Assembly: GCA_041651315.1 (NCBI GenBank)
Contig: JBAZJM010000002.1
Coordinates: 1 to 64,000 of the forward strand
DNA from: CAITYL01 sp041651315
GTDB lineage: Bacteria > Verrucomicrobiota > Lentisphaeria > Oligosphaerales > CAITYL01
Direction of reading: 5' to 3'
Length of the DNA stretch: 64,000 nt
Shown: positions 34,839 through 42,896 of the stretch, in pieces
How the letters are laid out: every line of letters begins with the position of its first letter
How positions within the stretch are numbered: the first letter of the stretch is position 1
Program-made: the position numbers and the translations under genes
Notes under the pieces: model-generated
The model's database searches: none
Seen by the model: only the letters and a program-made list of their open reading frames with translations
Told to the model about the DNA's origin: nothing

Positions 34839-36397
34839 TATTGACGAGCCCGGGCATCACGCGATACAGCCGCAGTAATTTTTTCACGAGGATAGTCAAA
34901 ATGAGCTGCCATGTCGTCTTCAGTCATCCCATCACGAGCTAAAGAACCGAAAAGCTCATTCCTCGCTTTCACAGGATCACCGAATCGATCATCACCAAGA
35001 ACCTGATCCTCAGTGCAGCCATATCGTTCACAAACTTCATGAAGAACTCTGTCAGCATGCGCTTCACCAACTCGCGCACTCTTCAGTTTTCTTAAACCTG
35101 ACAAGTGCAGTTTATGAACTTTAGTGACAGGGATATTAACTTGCCGAGAATAATCACGAGCAGCCTGTCCTAAAATATCGAGTGCTTCAATCGCGGCGAG
35201 TTCATCAGAAGTGATAGTGGACTGTTTGAGTAAAACAGTTATATCAGTCTGATTTTCAACTTCAGTAAATTTTTCAATCGCAGCATGATCTGCAATAATT
35301 CTAGGTGATCCATCTTCAGAATCAGCGTCGAACGCTAAAGATTCCATATCCCCAAATTCTGGAGAAAGACCATTATTGCAACTCACACGCGATATATCAT
35401 CAGTACGTCCAAGAGACTTGAACTCATTACTGACTTCATTCGTTATGAGAATCGAAGCGTACTTCAAAAGACCAGCATCGATAGGCTGCGGTTGCGTCTG
35501 CGCATTCAGCACAGGTCTCATGATAGTCCTCGGCGTTCTGGCTATCATATTATAACCGCGCCAACGACGAAGAAAATTCCGCTCATGTCGTTGACCATCT
35601 TTATCGATGAAAATGCTGACGAGCTGTGAATCATTCCAACGCATCTTCTGAATATGCGGAATCAACTCTGGATCCGTCCACGATTTAAACGTGGTCATAT
35701 CAAGAGTTATCCCTTTCAACCGAAGAAGTGAAAGTCCGCGATGACATTCAGGGCATTCTTTCGGATCCATGCCAGAACGTCGTTTACGTGGACAACCTTG
35801 GTGTTCCGTGAGTTCCGCCGGCAAAAGGAATCCTTGCCGCCATAAAGCTTGAAGCTTCGTGTAATCGCCTGCCGGATATGCTAAAAGCGATAAAACTCTG
35901 TCACTGTCGATCGTGTGATTTTGGACAGAGTAGAAGAAACGACCGTGATCAAACTTAGCATAACGAAGCAGATCATCGATTCGCCAAAGCGAATGCGCCC
36001 AAGACCGTTTATTTTCCCTCCCATTCGGAAGAACTGCCGGACCTAGGCGTTTTTGAACCATTTTGCCGTTCTTGTCTGCAACAAGAATCGGTTTCCCATC
36101 GACATCGAACAGAGGAGATGCGATATATGCTAGGGAACCAGGGTTCAAACCTAGCATATATTCAGCTTCAGAACGATCAATAAGATCGTCCTTCAGATGC
36201 TTAAAGAACCACCTGGCTGTGAATTCCTTCTGAAGGAGGCGAACAAAGACTCTTTGAGCTGCGTCTGGCCCTCGCTCATTCTTACCAAAATGAAACTCTT
36301 TATTCACTCTAGCCCGAACCCACTTATACCATTGTTCAATGAACGAATTGTCCGTGGGAATTGAGACAGGCTTATACCCCTCAACAAACTCTGACAT
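34838..36397 (-). CDS. Sigma-factor-like protein with DnaA domain IV-like C-terminus
   Basis: 519 residues. The N-terminal 65 residues (FIEQWYKWVRARVNKE, DAAQRVFVRLLQKE) resemble sigma region 2 helices. A CPRKRRSGMDPKECPECH zinc site lies at about 205-222. A helical block starting LLKYASILITNEVSNEF and the HTH-like segment LDILGQAARDYSRQVNIP then VHKLHLSGLRKLK (about 400-440) resemble region 4. Residues 450-519 (HEVCERYGCTEDQVLG, DPVKARNELFGSLARDG, DDMAAHFDYPREKITAAV) follow the layout of DnaA domain IV, the oriC-binding module. A late sigma factor or origin-binding protein are both possible. Confidence 0.6.
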   Translation of the reverse strand: MSEFVEGYKPVSIPTDNSFIEQWYKWVRARVNKEFHFGKNERGPDAAQRVFVRLLQKEFTARWFFKHLKDDLIDRSEAEYMLGLNPGSLAYIASPLFDVDGKPILVADKNGKMVQKRLGPAVLPNGRENKRSWAHSLWRIDDLLRYAKFDHGRFFYSVQNHTIDSDRVLSLLAYPAGDYTKLQALWRQGFLLPAELTEHQGCPRKRRSGMDPKECPECHRGLSLLRLKGITLDMTTFKSWTDPELIPHIQKMRWNDSQLVSIFIDKDGQRHERNFLRRWRGYNMIARTPRTIMRPVLNAQTQPQPIDAGLLKYASILITNEVSNEFKSLGRTDDISRVSCNNGLSPEFGDMESLAFDADSEDGSPRIIADHAAIEKFTEVENQTDITVLLKQSTITSDELAAIEALDILGQAARDYSRQVNIPVTKVHKLHLSGLRKLKSARVGEAHADRVLHEVCERYGCTEDQVLGDDRFGDPVKARNELFGSLARDGMTEDDMAAHFDYPREKITAAVSRDARARQ

Positions 36398-36505
36398 TCT
36401 GTACCTCCTCCTTGCGCCAGATCACACCAGCGACTACGGAGAATGATCTCTGATCTACAACAGACCAGAGCGACAGAATTTATCACAGTTTAAAAGGCTA
36501 CACAA

Positions 36506-37402
36506 TTATCCAAAGAATGGAAAAAGCATTTCGATTTCAGACACCTCATAGACAGTAGGCTGAACAGTCGATGGGTGAAGAAGTTCGAGGACTTCCTTAT
36601 CCTTCAGAGGCGGACGACGCTTTGCAAGCCATTGTTGAGCAGAGGATACTCTCGCCTTCGAAGCATCACGACCCTTAGTACAGGATCCATCACCAGATGC
36701 ATAGAGGGCAAGTCTCTCTGTTATCGGGAGCTTCGAACAGGTATTAAAAGACATTCTAGCAATCCGAATAGCTGCCCGTACACAATTGTTTCGGTCAGAT
36801 ATTAGATCCTCACCACCCCATCCGATGGTCTTAGACTTATCGGTTATGAATTTAAGACCATCCCCAGTAACTACGACACGACGAGTGGTTTTTCCATCAG
36901 CTTCAGGTTTACCCATCCGAATCTGTGCGATGCACCAAGATTCACCGGAATCACCTCGAGCTGCCGGACCTATACCTTCGTCCACATCTTTACGGAAATA
37001 ACTCTCATGCATTGCAACTGCAGCTATGAGTGCAGCGGTCATGGCTCGACCATATTGACCGCCAAAAATTGGTTTTTCCGTCGGATCGTAAGCGACTGAA
37101 AGAATATCGTCCGCAATAGACTCATATCGAGTCTTTCCTTCTTCAGGAGTCTCTTTCGCGTCTTTGTAGTAGGTGACTCCCGCAGGAGACCACACTAACA
37201 TTCTGTCAACCATCCATTGATGAAGGGATGTTACACGAAAAGAGGGGAGGGTTGATTCATAGGATGTATCGGGGACGGATGAGGAATTTGAAACTATATC
37301 AGAAGTTGGCTCCGGAGTTGACGCATTTACACGGACTGAAATAAAGAAAACAGTCAGAAGTAAAAGGACTTGCTTGAGGCTGTTTTTCATCATATAGGAC
37401 AC
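36506..37402 (-). CDS. Exported lysozyme/transglycosylase-like protein
   Basis: 298 residues. A signal peptide is evident (KNSLKQVLLLLTVFFISVRVNA, cut near 26-28). The mature part has ALIAAVAMHESYFRKDVD with the Glu typical of lytic transglycosylases, then GPAARGDSGESWCIAQIRM, as in SLT-like folds where Glu is followed by a Ser/Gly-rich beta segment. Two Cys pairs could form disulfides in the periplasm. Probably degrades peptidoglycan during lysis or DNA entry. Confidence 0.72.
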   Translation of the reverse strand: MSYMMKNSLKQVLLLLTVFFISVRVNASTPEPTSDIVSNSSSVPDTSYESTLPSFRVTSLHQWMVDRMLVWSPAGVTYYKDAKETPEEGKTRYESIADDILSVAYDPTEKPIFGGQYGRAMTAALIAAVAMHESYFRKDVDEGIGPAARGDSGESWCIAQIRMGKPEADGKTTRRVVVTGDGLKFITDKSKTIGWGGEDLISDRNNCVRAAIRIARMSFNTCSKLPITERLALYASGDGSCTKGRDASKARVSSAQQWLAKRRPPLKDKEVLELLHPSTVQPTVYEVSEIEMLFPFFG

Positions 37403-37408
37403 CTGAAT

Positions 37409-37687
37409 TCAAAGTTTACGCTCCGGAGTGAGTTCAATATACTGAGTCAACCCCAGTTTTTGATCACGGGTCGCAAACGTCAATTTAACTTTTGAGACTA
37501 AATAAGCCCCATTGACTTCTCGAACTTTCTTTGGATGTTTAGGATTTTTCAAAGAAAGTTCAAAGTTGATAACCCTCCCTTCATCGAGTAGAGGCAGTAA
37601 ACCAGCTGCATACTCGACATGGATAGGTAAATCAGTGAATATAAAATATGATCTAACCAGTTGACTCTCCTTTTCAAGGCCGTACAT
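37409..37687 (-). CDS. Small uncharacterised protein
   Basis: 92 residues, beta-rich (YFIFTDLPIHVEYAAGLLP). It is the first gene of the minus-strand operon starting in the structured gap 37688-38118. Not recognised. Confidence 0.62.
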   Translation of the reverse strand: MYGLEKESQLVRSYFIFTDLPIHVEYAAGLLPLLDEGRVINFELSLKNPKHPKKVREVNGAYLVSKVKLTFATRDQKLGLTQYIELTPERKL

Positions 37688-38118
37688 TTACTAAACCAAC
37701 CGTATCTAATTTACAATCAAATTTACTATTCTTACATTCACTTTTAACTTATCTACTGTCTTCTTCCTTGTTTTAACTAGTTGTTTCTTTGAAACAGTAA
37801 CACTTCTTCTTCGAAGAATTGTAAAAGCATGAAATAAAACGAAAAGAAAAGAGAAGAAAAGATCTTAGAGGTGTAAAAGTCAAAAGAGTGACTAGTTTGC
37901 TCTAAGCAGTTAGATCGAATATGTCGGATTCGAAAAAACCTCTCCTCTTTTTGATCTCCAGGGTTATTCCCTCCGTCACAAGACCCGGGTTTGAAGGGTG
38001 GAAAAGCCGAATCTAACCGATCAAACCCAGTAGGAACTACGTACCATTACTAGTTCCACGGTTCACTCCATGCAGGGATCACGTTACACTGGGAACTAGT
38101 TGAATTAGAAAGATAAAA
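37688..38118. other. 431-bp gap between divergent operons
   Basis: No open frame is supported. The left part (37690-37900) is AT- and purine-rich on the plus strand and holds a perfect 12-bp palindrome, TTCTTCGAAGAA, at 37807-37818 and a TGTTTC-TTT-GAAACA hairpin at about 37782-37796. The right part (37960-38100) is strongly structured. It probably holds promoters for both operons; an origin function is possible. No clean consensus promoter was found by eye. Confidence 0.6.
37987..38100 (+). promoter_or_regulatory. Structured leader with alternative hairpins before the purZ operon
   Basis: Stem 1: GGGTTTGA (37987-37994) with TCAAACCC (38021-38028), perfect. Stem 2: GGAACTA (38033-38039) with TAGTTCC (38051-38057). 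Stem 3: ACTAGTTCC (38049-38057) with GGAACTAGT (38092-38100). Stems 2 and 3 share the middle segment and exclude each other, the logic of attenuators and riboswitches. The structure ends 19 bp before the first gene start. No ligand class recognised. Confidence 0.5.
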
Positions 38119-38865
38119 ATGAATCGGACGGCCGGAAAAAAGAAAAAATCTTTGAAGAAGAAGCCTCTAGATAAGGAGAGACTCTTGGATGAATGCACCC
38201 AAAGAGTGGCCTCTTCGAAAGAAAGGGAGACCTTCCGGAAGTTTTTGGATGAGTTGATTAAGAACAATGCACTCCCGGCTGAACTACTTCGGGAAATACC
38301 AAGAAAACCAGAAGAGATAGGAAAAACTCGATTCGACCAGCTTTATGACACCTGCATGGCTTTGGTTTTTCCGAGTTATAGGCCTGAGACTCTGAGTAAA
38401 CTTCTGGCCTCTGAAAATCTAGAGAGCCTTGAAAATATAAAGATTTGGAGGGTTATGTTCCCTCCTAAGTTCAAATTATCTCATATACTTTTGAGGGCCT
38501 CTTCGTTTCAAGAAGCCTACGCTCTTGCATGTGATTATGCCTGTCGAGTTTCCTTAAAAGCCGATGGGAAAATACCGACCGATTTAACGGTCAGAGTTCA
38601 GTTCGTAAGTGAGAGAGCAGTTCGTAGGTCACTCGATATGAGATGGGCGAATCGAGTGAAAAAACGAAAAGAGCTTCAGTTAGTGGGAAGAGAGTATTCA
38701 GCCAAAGAGATTAATGGGGCCCGTCTTGCAGCCCTTGGTGAGCCTGGCACAGATAAACACAGCTTATTCAAATATGCTGAGATAAGGGACCTCAGAAAAA
38801 TAAGAAAATTCGCCGGGAAGACAAGACAGTCAGCCGTTGAAACTGAGGTATTTCGTTCAAAATGA
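38119..38865 (+). CDS. Basic uncharacterised protein upstream of purZ
   Basis: 248 residues from the ATG at 38119. N-terminus very Lys/Arg-rich (KKKKSLKKKPLDKERL). The centre is helical with few aromatic residues; no catalytic motif seen. The next gene starts 19 bp after its stop (ATG at 38885), or overlaps if a TTG at 38837 is used. It shares the structured leader with purZ. Function unknown; nucleic-acid binding is plausible from charge. Confidence 0.65.
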   Translation: MNRTAGKKKKSLKKKPLDKERLLDECTQRVASSKERETFRKFLDELIKNNALPAELLREIPRKPEEIGKTRFDQLYDTCMALVFPSYRPETLSKLLASENLESLENIKIWRVMFPPKFKLSHILLRASSFQEAYALACDYACRVSLKADGKIPTDLTVRVQFVSERAVRRSLDMRWANRVKKRKELQLVGREYSAKEINGARLAALGEPGTDKHSLFKYAEIRDLRKIRKFAGKTRQSAVETEVFRSK

Positions 38866-38884
38866 TGCGTTTGTATTATTGGTC

Positions 38885-40057
38885 ATGATTCCTGGCAAGT
38901 TCAACGTATTACTGGATCAAGCTTGGGGTAGTTCTGGCAAAGGCAAAACATCTGCCTGGCTTGCAGATCACTTTGGAGTGACTGCAGTATCAAGTTCAAA
39001 TTTTCCGAATGCAGGTCATACGGCTCGATTTTCCGATGGAACGAAATTCGTCGCTAAAGCGATCCCTACTGCTGCCATCTTGAAGAAGGCCAAAGGAATG
39101 GGGATGAAGTGTTTCATTTCTCCCGGTTCCGGTTATGACCCTCAACAACTCATCAAAGAATGGGAAGAGTGCGGGAAACCGAACTTGTATATCCATGAAC
39201 GAGCAAGCATCGTAACTGATGAGCATAAAAAGAGAGAGGCCGACGGCAGCGATTCGACAAAGCATGTCGCATCGACTATGCAAGGAACCTCTGCAGCGAT
39301 CGTAGATAAGATTCTTCGAAGAGAAAACGTTATCCTTGCTCGAAGTGGCTCAACATTAGACGCCTTTTTGAAGAAGGGTTATAATGAAGAAGTTGCCAAC
39401 GATAGTGTTCAGATCGTTGAAGCAATGCAGTTTCGCAATCTAACATATTCGATGATCGATAATGGAAAAACCTGGCTACACGAAGGCTCCCAAGGTTACG
39501 CGCTCTCGATCGATCATGGGTCGCATTACCCTTATTGCACGTCTCGAAATTGCACTCTTCAAGCTGCGATGGACCATATGGCGATCCCGCCGTCGATGAT
39601 TGGAGATGTTTATCTCAATCTTCGATCTGTCCCAATTCGTGTCGGGAATGTCTTTGAGAACGGAAAACAGCTCGGATTCTCTGGTGGTTTCTATCCAGAT
39701 TGTGAAGAACTCACCTGGGAAGAAGTAGCACGAAGAGCTGGTATGCCGGAAGATGAAGCAAAGGCTTTACCGGAAAAAGAAAGAACCACGGTCACAAAGA
39801 GAATTCGGCGAGTTTGCACTTTCTCTTTCCTTGGACTTCGTGATGCCGTAAGAACAAACGGAGTCACAAAAATCGCTCTGAATTTCGTTCAGTATTTGAA
39901 TTGGAATGACGCCGGCATTAAAGGCGGTAGAGAAGCCTTCTCGAAACTTTCCAAGGAAAGCAGAGCTTTCATCTCGAAAGTTGAAGATGAGACCGGAATT
40001 CCAGTTGTTCTGATTGGAACTGGAGCTGATCATGAAGAGATGATTAGTCTCCTCTGA
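38885..40057 (+). CDS. purZ: PurZ-type adenylosuccinate synthetase paralogue (2-aminoadenine pathway)
   Basis: 390 residues from the ATG at 38885; a TTG at 38837 adds only a non-homologous leader. The fold follows PurA: GSSGKGK loop (15-21), NAGHT (42-46, His45), HEGSQGYALSIDHG, PYCTSRNCT, RIRR, and a C-terminal ETGIPVVLIGTGADHEEM. In PurA the loop is GDEGKGK and the Asp is the catalytic base; here it is Ser16. As I recall, that Asp-to-Ser change is the mark of PurZ, which joins Asp to dGMP to make the precursor of 2-aminoadenine. The PurA GTP-specificity motif (T/NKxD) is also absent (ALNFVQYLNW), in line with PurZ using ATP or dATP. Host PurB would complete the pathway. Confidence 0.82.
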   Translation: MIPGKFNVLLDQAWGSSGKGKTSAWLADHFGVTAVSSSNFPNAGHTARFSDGTKFVAKAIPTAAILKKAKGMGMKCFISPGSGYDPQQLIKEWEECGKPNLYIHERASIVTDEHKKREADGSDSTKHVASTMQGTSAAIVDKILRRENVILARSGSTLDAFLKKGYNEEVANDSVQIVEAMQFRNLTYSMIDNGKTWLHEGSQGYALSIDHGSHYPYCTSRNCTLQAAMDHMAIPPSMIGDVYLNLRSVPIRVGNVFENGKQLGFSGGFYPDCEELTWEEVARRAGMPEDEAKALPEKERTTVTKRIRRVCTFSFLGLRDAVRTNGVTKIALNFVQYLNWNDAGIKGGREAFSKLSKESRAFISKVEDETGIPVVLIGTGADHEEMISLL

Positions 40058-40296
40058 TGCTAACTCCGAGAGTATTCCAGAAAAGCGTGCTTACTATCGC
40101 GGTCTCTAAATCAGGGGCCGCGATATATGTAGGTGTGTACAAACTTGAATACTTTCAATCATTTTCAGTTGATTTCGATCGAGAAAAAGGATTACCGGTA
40201 GTCTCGATCAAGTATTTAATGAGTCACGATTCGGAAGTTCAGATGAAAATCGAAGAAGAAACACGATATCTGAAGGCCAACGGGTGGCTCGAATAA
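40057..40296 (+). CDS. Small uncharacterised protein coupled to purZ
   Basis: 79 residues; the ATG at 40057 overlaps the purZ stop (TGATG). Beta-rich, then a charged C-terminal helix. Cotranslation with purZ suggests shared timing, but no function can be named. Confidence 0.6.
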   Translation: MLTPRVFQKSVLTIAVSKSGAAIYVGVYKLEYFQSFSVDFDREKGLPVVSIKYLMSHDSEVQMKIEEETRYLKANGWLE

Positions 40297-40301
40297 TCGA
40301 T

Positions 40302-40505
40302 TCAGGTATTTCTAGTTACTAATTCTTCGAGTCGACGCTTTATGCGTTCTACACGCGCTTCACTTTCTGCTAAGTCTCTCTTAAGATACTGATATTCACT
40401 GTTCGCGTGTTTTTCACATCTATCCGCGAAAATAGCCGGTTTACCGCACAATTCCGGATCGAACCCAGGGCCTCGATCACGAATTGGTGTTGTGCATGTT
40501 TTCAT
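40302..40505 (-). CDS. Small protein with a Cys/His motif and coiled coil
   Basis: 67 residues. CTTPIRDRG, then LCGKPAIFADRCEKH gives a possible Cys3-His zinc site, followed by a coiled-coil tail (LAESEARVERIKRRLEEL). Convergent with the gene ending at 40296. Function unknown. Confidence 0.62.
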   Translation of the reverse strand: MKTCTTPIRDRGPGFDPELCGKPAIFADRCEKHANSEYQYLKRDLAESEARVERIKRRLEELVTRNT

Positions 40506-40524
40506 AGATGTTAGATAAATACAC

Positions 40525-41085
40525 TTATTCCTGATTCTTTTTCTTTCGTTTCAAATGAATACCAATTTGATCAGGATTTCTAATCATGTATTCATGAACA
40601 CGTTCAAAGTATCCATTGAGTGGTTCAACGGCATCTTTCATCATAAGACGTTCGAACATTAACATACCGTCTTCTTCACTCCAGAGCCATTCTTCTGTTA
40701 TCGGAACGCCAACTTTAATCTGACTCCACGTGTTCCCGAATGGGAACATGAGAAGAATGTATTCAGTTTTAACGAAATGTGGTTCTGGACGTGGTATGAA
40801 TGCTTCGTGTCTCTTAATCGAGAAGAAAACACCCGGAGGAAGTTCAATTCCTTCTGATGTTGTAGTTAGCCAACGCTTTATGCTAACCCATTTAGTTTCA
40901 AAAGTTTTTATTCCGGCTTGTTTTCTACATTTCAGGGCACAGTTATAGAGTGCAGATGGGGAAAGACCGCAAGTCCAAGGACGAAAATCCGACGGCAGGC
41001 TCCTAACTTCATGCTTATCTTTAAGCCAATAACCAGGGTTTGAAGATATCCTTTGCTGTATTTTTAGTTTGATTTCAGCATCCAT
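40525..41085 (-). CDS. Uncharacterised protein divergent from thyX
   Basis: 186 residues, aromatic-rich, Trp at several positions, basic tail (HLKRKKKNQE). The start at 41085 is only 12 bp from the thyX start on the other strand, so the thyX promoter must lie within this gene. Not recognised. Confidence 0.65.
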   Translation of the reverse strand: MDAEIKLKIQQRISSNPGYWLKDKHEVRSLPSDFRPWTCGLSPSALYNCALKCRKQAGIKTFETKWVSIKRWLTTTSEGIELPPGVFFSIKRHEAFIPRPEPHFVKTEYILLMFPFGNTWSQIKVGVPITEEWLWSEEDGMLMFERLMMKDAVEPLNGYFERVHEYMIRNPDQIGIHLKRKKKNQE

Positions 41086-41097
41086 GGAGACCCCGAC

Positions 41098-42429
41098 ATG
41101 AAACCAGCGGAAGTGTTCTGTTTAGTAGGAAAAGATGGCGAACTTTTATCTCCAGCTAGTCAAGCAACCATACTAGCGAAGTACTCAAGGTCTCCACTTT
41201 CAGCCAAAGTTCTTGTTGATCAAATTACAGAAGATGAAGCCGATAAATTTCAAGAAAAGTGGGTTGTGAATTTCGGACATAACTCTGTAGCAGAATTAGC
41301 TTCACTCCCAATTTGCTTTGAAGGAATCTCTATCATTGCATCAAAATATATAGAATCTTGGCAAAGAGGCGGTTATTCTGAAAAGAGTACTAGGTATCAA
41401 GAATTTTCAAGAGACTCTTTCATAACCCCACCTGGTGCGCCATCAACTATGATAGCGTTCGCTTCAAGATTCTATGATGCCTATGAAAATTTGATGCCGA
41501 AAGTCGTTAAGAGAGTTGCTGGAATCGTTGGGGACGATCCAGAAAATCCTAAGAGAACAACAATCGCTCGAGCTTTCGACAATGTTCGGTATCTACTTCC
41601 TGCTGGAACTGGAACGAGTGTCGGAGCCAATTTATTCCTCAGAGACATTCGAGGGATGATTTCTGGACTCAAAGGGTATACGAATCCAGAATTTCGAATG
41701 CTAGGCGAACAATTAGAAATCGCCGCTACAAGTTTAGCTCCAGCATTGATTAGACATACAGAACCAGATCTTTTTCAGCTTCCGATCAAAAATCTTGGAC
41801 CGAGATTTTCTACAAACGGATTCTATGAGCCATATGTTGAGATATACCGATCACATATGATGCCAGATCCTAAAGTAGAACAGCAGGAATTTGAAAAACT
41901 CCTGCTGGAGAGACACGGGATGGATCTTAATGCTTTTTCAGAATTAATGAATTCAAGACCTCAATATTCAGAAGTTCCTGATATATTTAAAACTGTCAAA
42001 ATATCATTCGATATAATGATGGATTACGGAGCCTTTCGTGATTTACAAAGACATAGAAGATGTGAACAATTCGTAGAGCCACTGTGCACAGACTATGGAT
42101 TTGTCGTTCCAGATGATATTATTGGGACGGAACTTGAAGGTGAGTATCGAGAAGCCATGAGCTCAATACTCGCATATGAAGATGACTCAGTTGTTTACGA
42201 TCAAGATCTTTTCCAGTATATGATACCTCTCGGTTATCTTCATAGATCCATATTTCAAATGGATCTCAAAGAGCTCTACTACATCATTGAACTTCGAACA
42301 AAACCGCAAGGGCATATTTCATATAGAAGAATTGCATACCGGATGTATGAACTAGCAATGGCTAGATTTCCTCAACTAATGCAATGGTGCAGAGTTATTA
42401 AACCCGATTTTATCGGGGAACATAAATGA
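41098..42429 (+). CDS. thyX: Flavin-dependent thymidylate synthase, long form
   Basis: 443 residues, almost twice the classical ThyX (220-250). It makes dTMP from dUMP using methylene-tetrahydrofolate and FAD. The N-terminal half has NFGHNSVAELASLP and YIESWQRGGYSEKSTRYQEF, a variant of the RHRxxSxNExSxRY signature. The C-terminal half repeats the pattern (FRDLQRHRRCEQFVEPL, IELRTKPQGHISYRRIAYRM). The two halves look like a duplicated ThyX unit, as in other long ThyX proteins. GGAG lies 8 bases before the ATG. Confidence 0.87.
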   Translation: MKPAEVFCLVGKDGELLSPASQATILAKYSRSPLSAKVLVDQITEDEADKFQEKWVVNFGHNSVAELASLPICFEGISIIASKYIESWQRGGYSEKSTRYQEFSRDSFITPPGAPSTMIAFASRFYDAYENLMPKVVKRVAGIVGDDPENPKRTTIARAFDNVRYLLPAGTGTSVGANLFLRDIRGMISGLKGYTNPEFRMLGEQLEIAATSLAPALIRHTEPDLFQLPIKNLGPRFSTNGFYEPYVEIYRSHMMPDPKVEQQEFEKLLLERHGMDLNAFSELMNSRPQYSEVPDIFKTVKISFDIMMDYGAFRDLQRHRRCEQFVEPLCTDYGFVVPDDIIGTELEGEYREAMSSILAYEDDSVVYDQDLFQYMIPLGYLHRSIFQMDLKELYYIIELRTKPQGHISYRRIAYRMYELAMARFPQLMQWCRVIKPDFIGEHK

Positions 42430-42461
42430 GAGTCTGAGTAAGTTTACTTATCTAGTATTGA

Positions 42462-42502
42462 TTGGCGTCATCGGTGTTGTAAGTTAACGTTGATGACGCC
42501 AA
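42462..42502 (+). promoter_or_regulatory. Hairpin overlapping the start of the small membrane-protein gene
   Basis: TTGGCGTCATC (42462-42472) and GATGACGCCAA (42492-42502) are perfect 11-bp inverted arms with a 19-base loop. The second arm contains the start codon ATG at 42493 of the next small gene. On the RNA this would hide that start and could also act as a thyX 3' stabiliser. No U-tract follows. Confidence 0.6.
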
Positions 42503-42648
42503 ATCCATGTAAAGGGAAACCGGATGAGCTAGATGTCTTAATGAGATCTTCTCGTCGTATGGCTAGTGGCCTTCAGATAACTGGAATACTCTGCATCGGA
42601 ATCGCTCTCGTAATCAGTTTAGCTGTTATGCTAGGAGTGTTAAAATGA
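42493..42648 (+). CDS. Small single-pass membrane protein
   Basis: 51 residues. Charged N-terminus, then a hydrophobic helix GILCIGIALVISLAVMLGVL to the end. The stop overlaps the start of the next gene (ATGA). Its start codon is within a perfect hairpin. Function unknown; phage membrane peptides of this size include holin or lysis-timing and defence-interfering proteins. Confidence 0.55.
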   Translation: MTPNPCKGKPDELDVLMRSSRRMASGLQITGILCIGIALVISLAVMLGVLK

Positions 42649-42860
42649 GTAATGATTTTCGTCTTCAAGTTGATGCCCCGGAGTATGAAGAAGCTCACGG
42701 AATACGTGGTTTAGAATATGTTCTTCGATATACTATCCCATCAACTTGGGAATTTCATACTTTAAATGGGTATGTACCCTATTCAGTTTGGAAAGATCTC
42801 TCAATATTAATTATAAATGCAAATGAAGTGAAATTTCGTCGCCTTAAAGAGAAAAAATGA
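42645..42860 (+). CDS. Small uncharacterised protein
   Basis: 71 residues, soluble, with a basic tail (KFRRLKEKK). Coupled to the membrane peptide by an ATGA overlap. Not recognised. Confidence 0.6.
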   Translation: MSNDFRLQVDAPEYEEAHGIRGLEYVLRYTIPSTWEFHTLNGYVPYSVWKDLSILIINANEVKFRRLKEKK

Positions 42861-42896
42861 TCAAATCTTAAGTTTTTCAATACTTAAGGTTGTGTC

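Noticed and set aside
37688..38118. Known riboswitch (guanine, preQ1, PRPP) in the purZ leader
   Set aside because: The consensus cores are not present; only the alternative-hairpin logic is.
38837..38884. Extended TTG start of purZ
   Set aside because: The extra 16 residues overlap the upstream gene and do not match PurA/PurZ N-termini; ATG at 38885 puts the P-loop at the usual distance.
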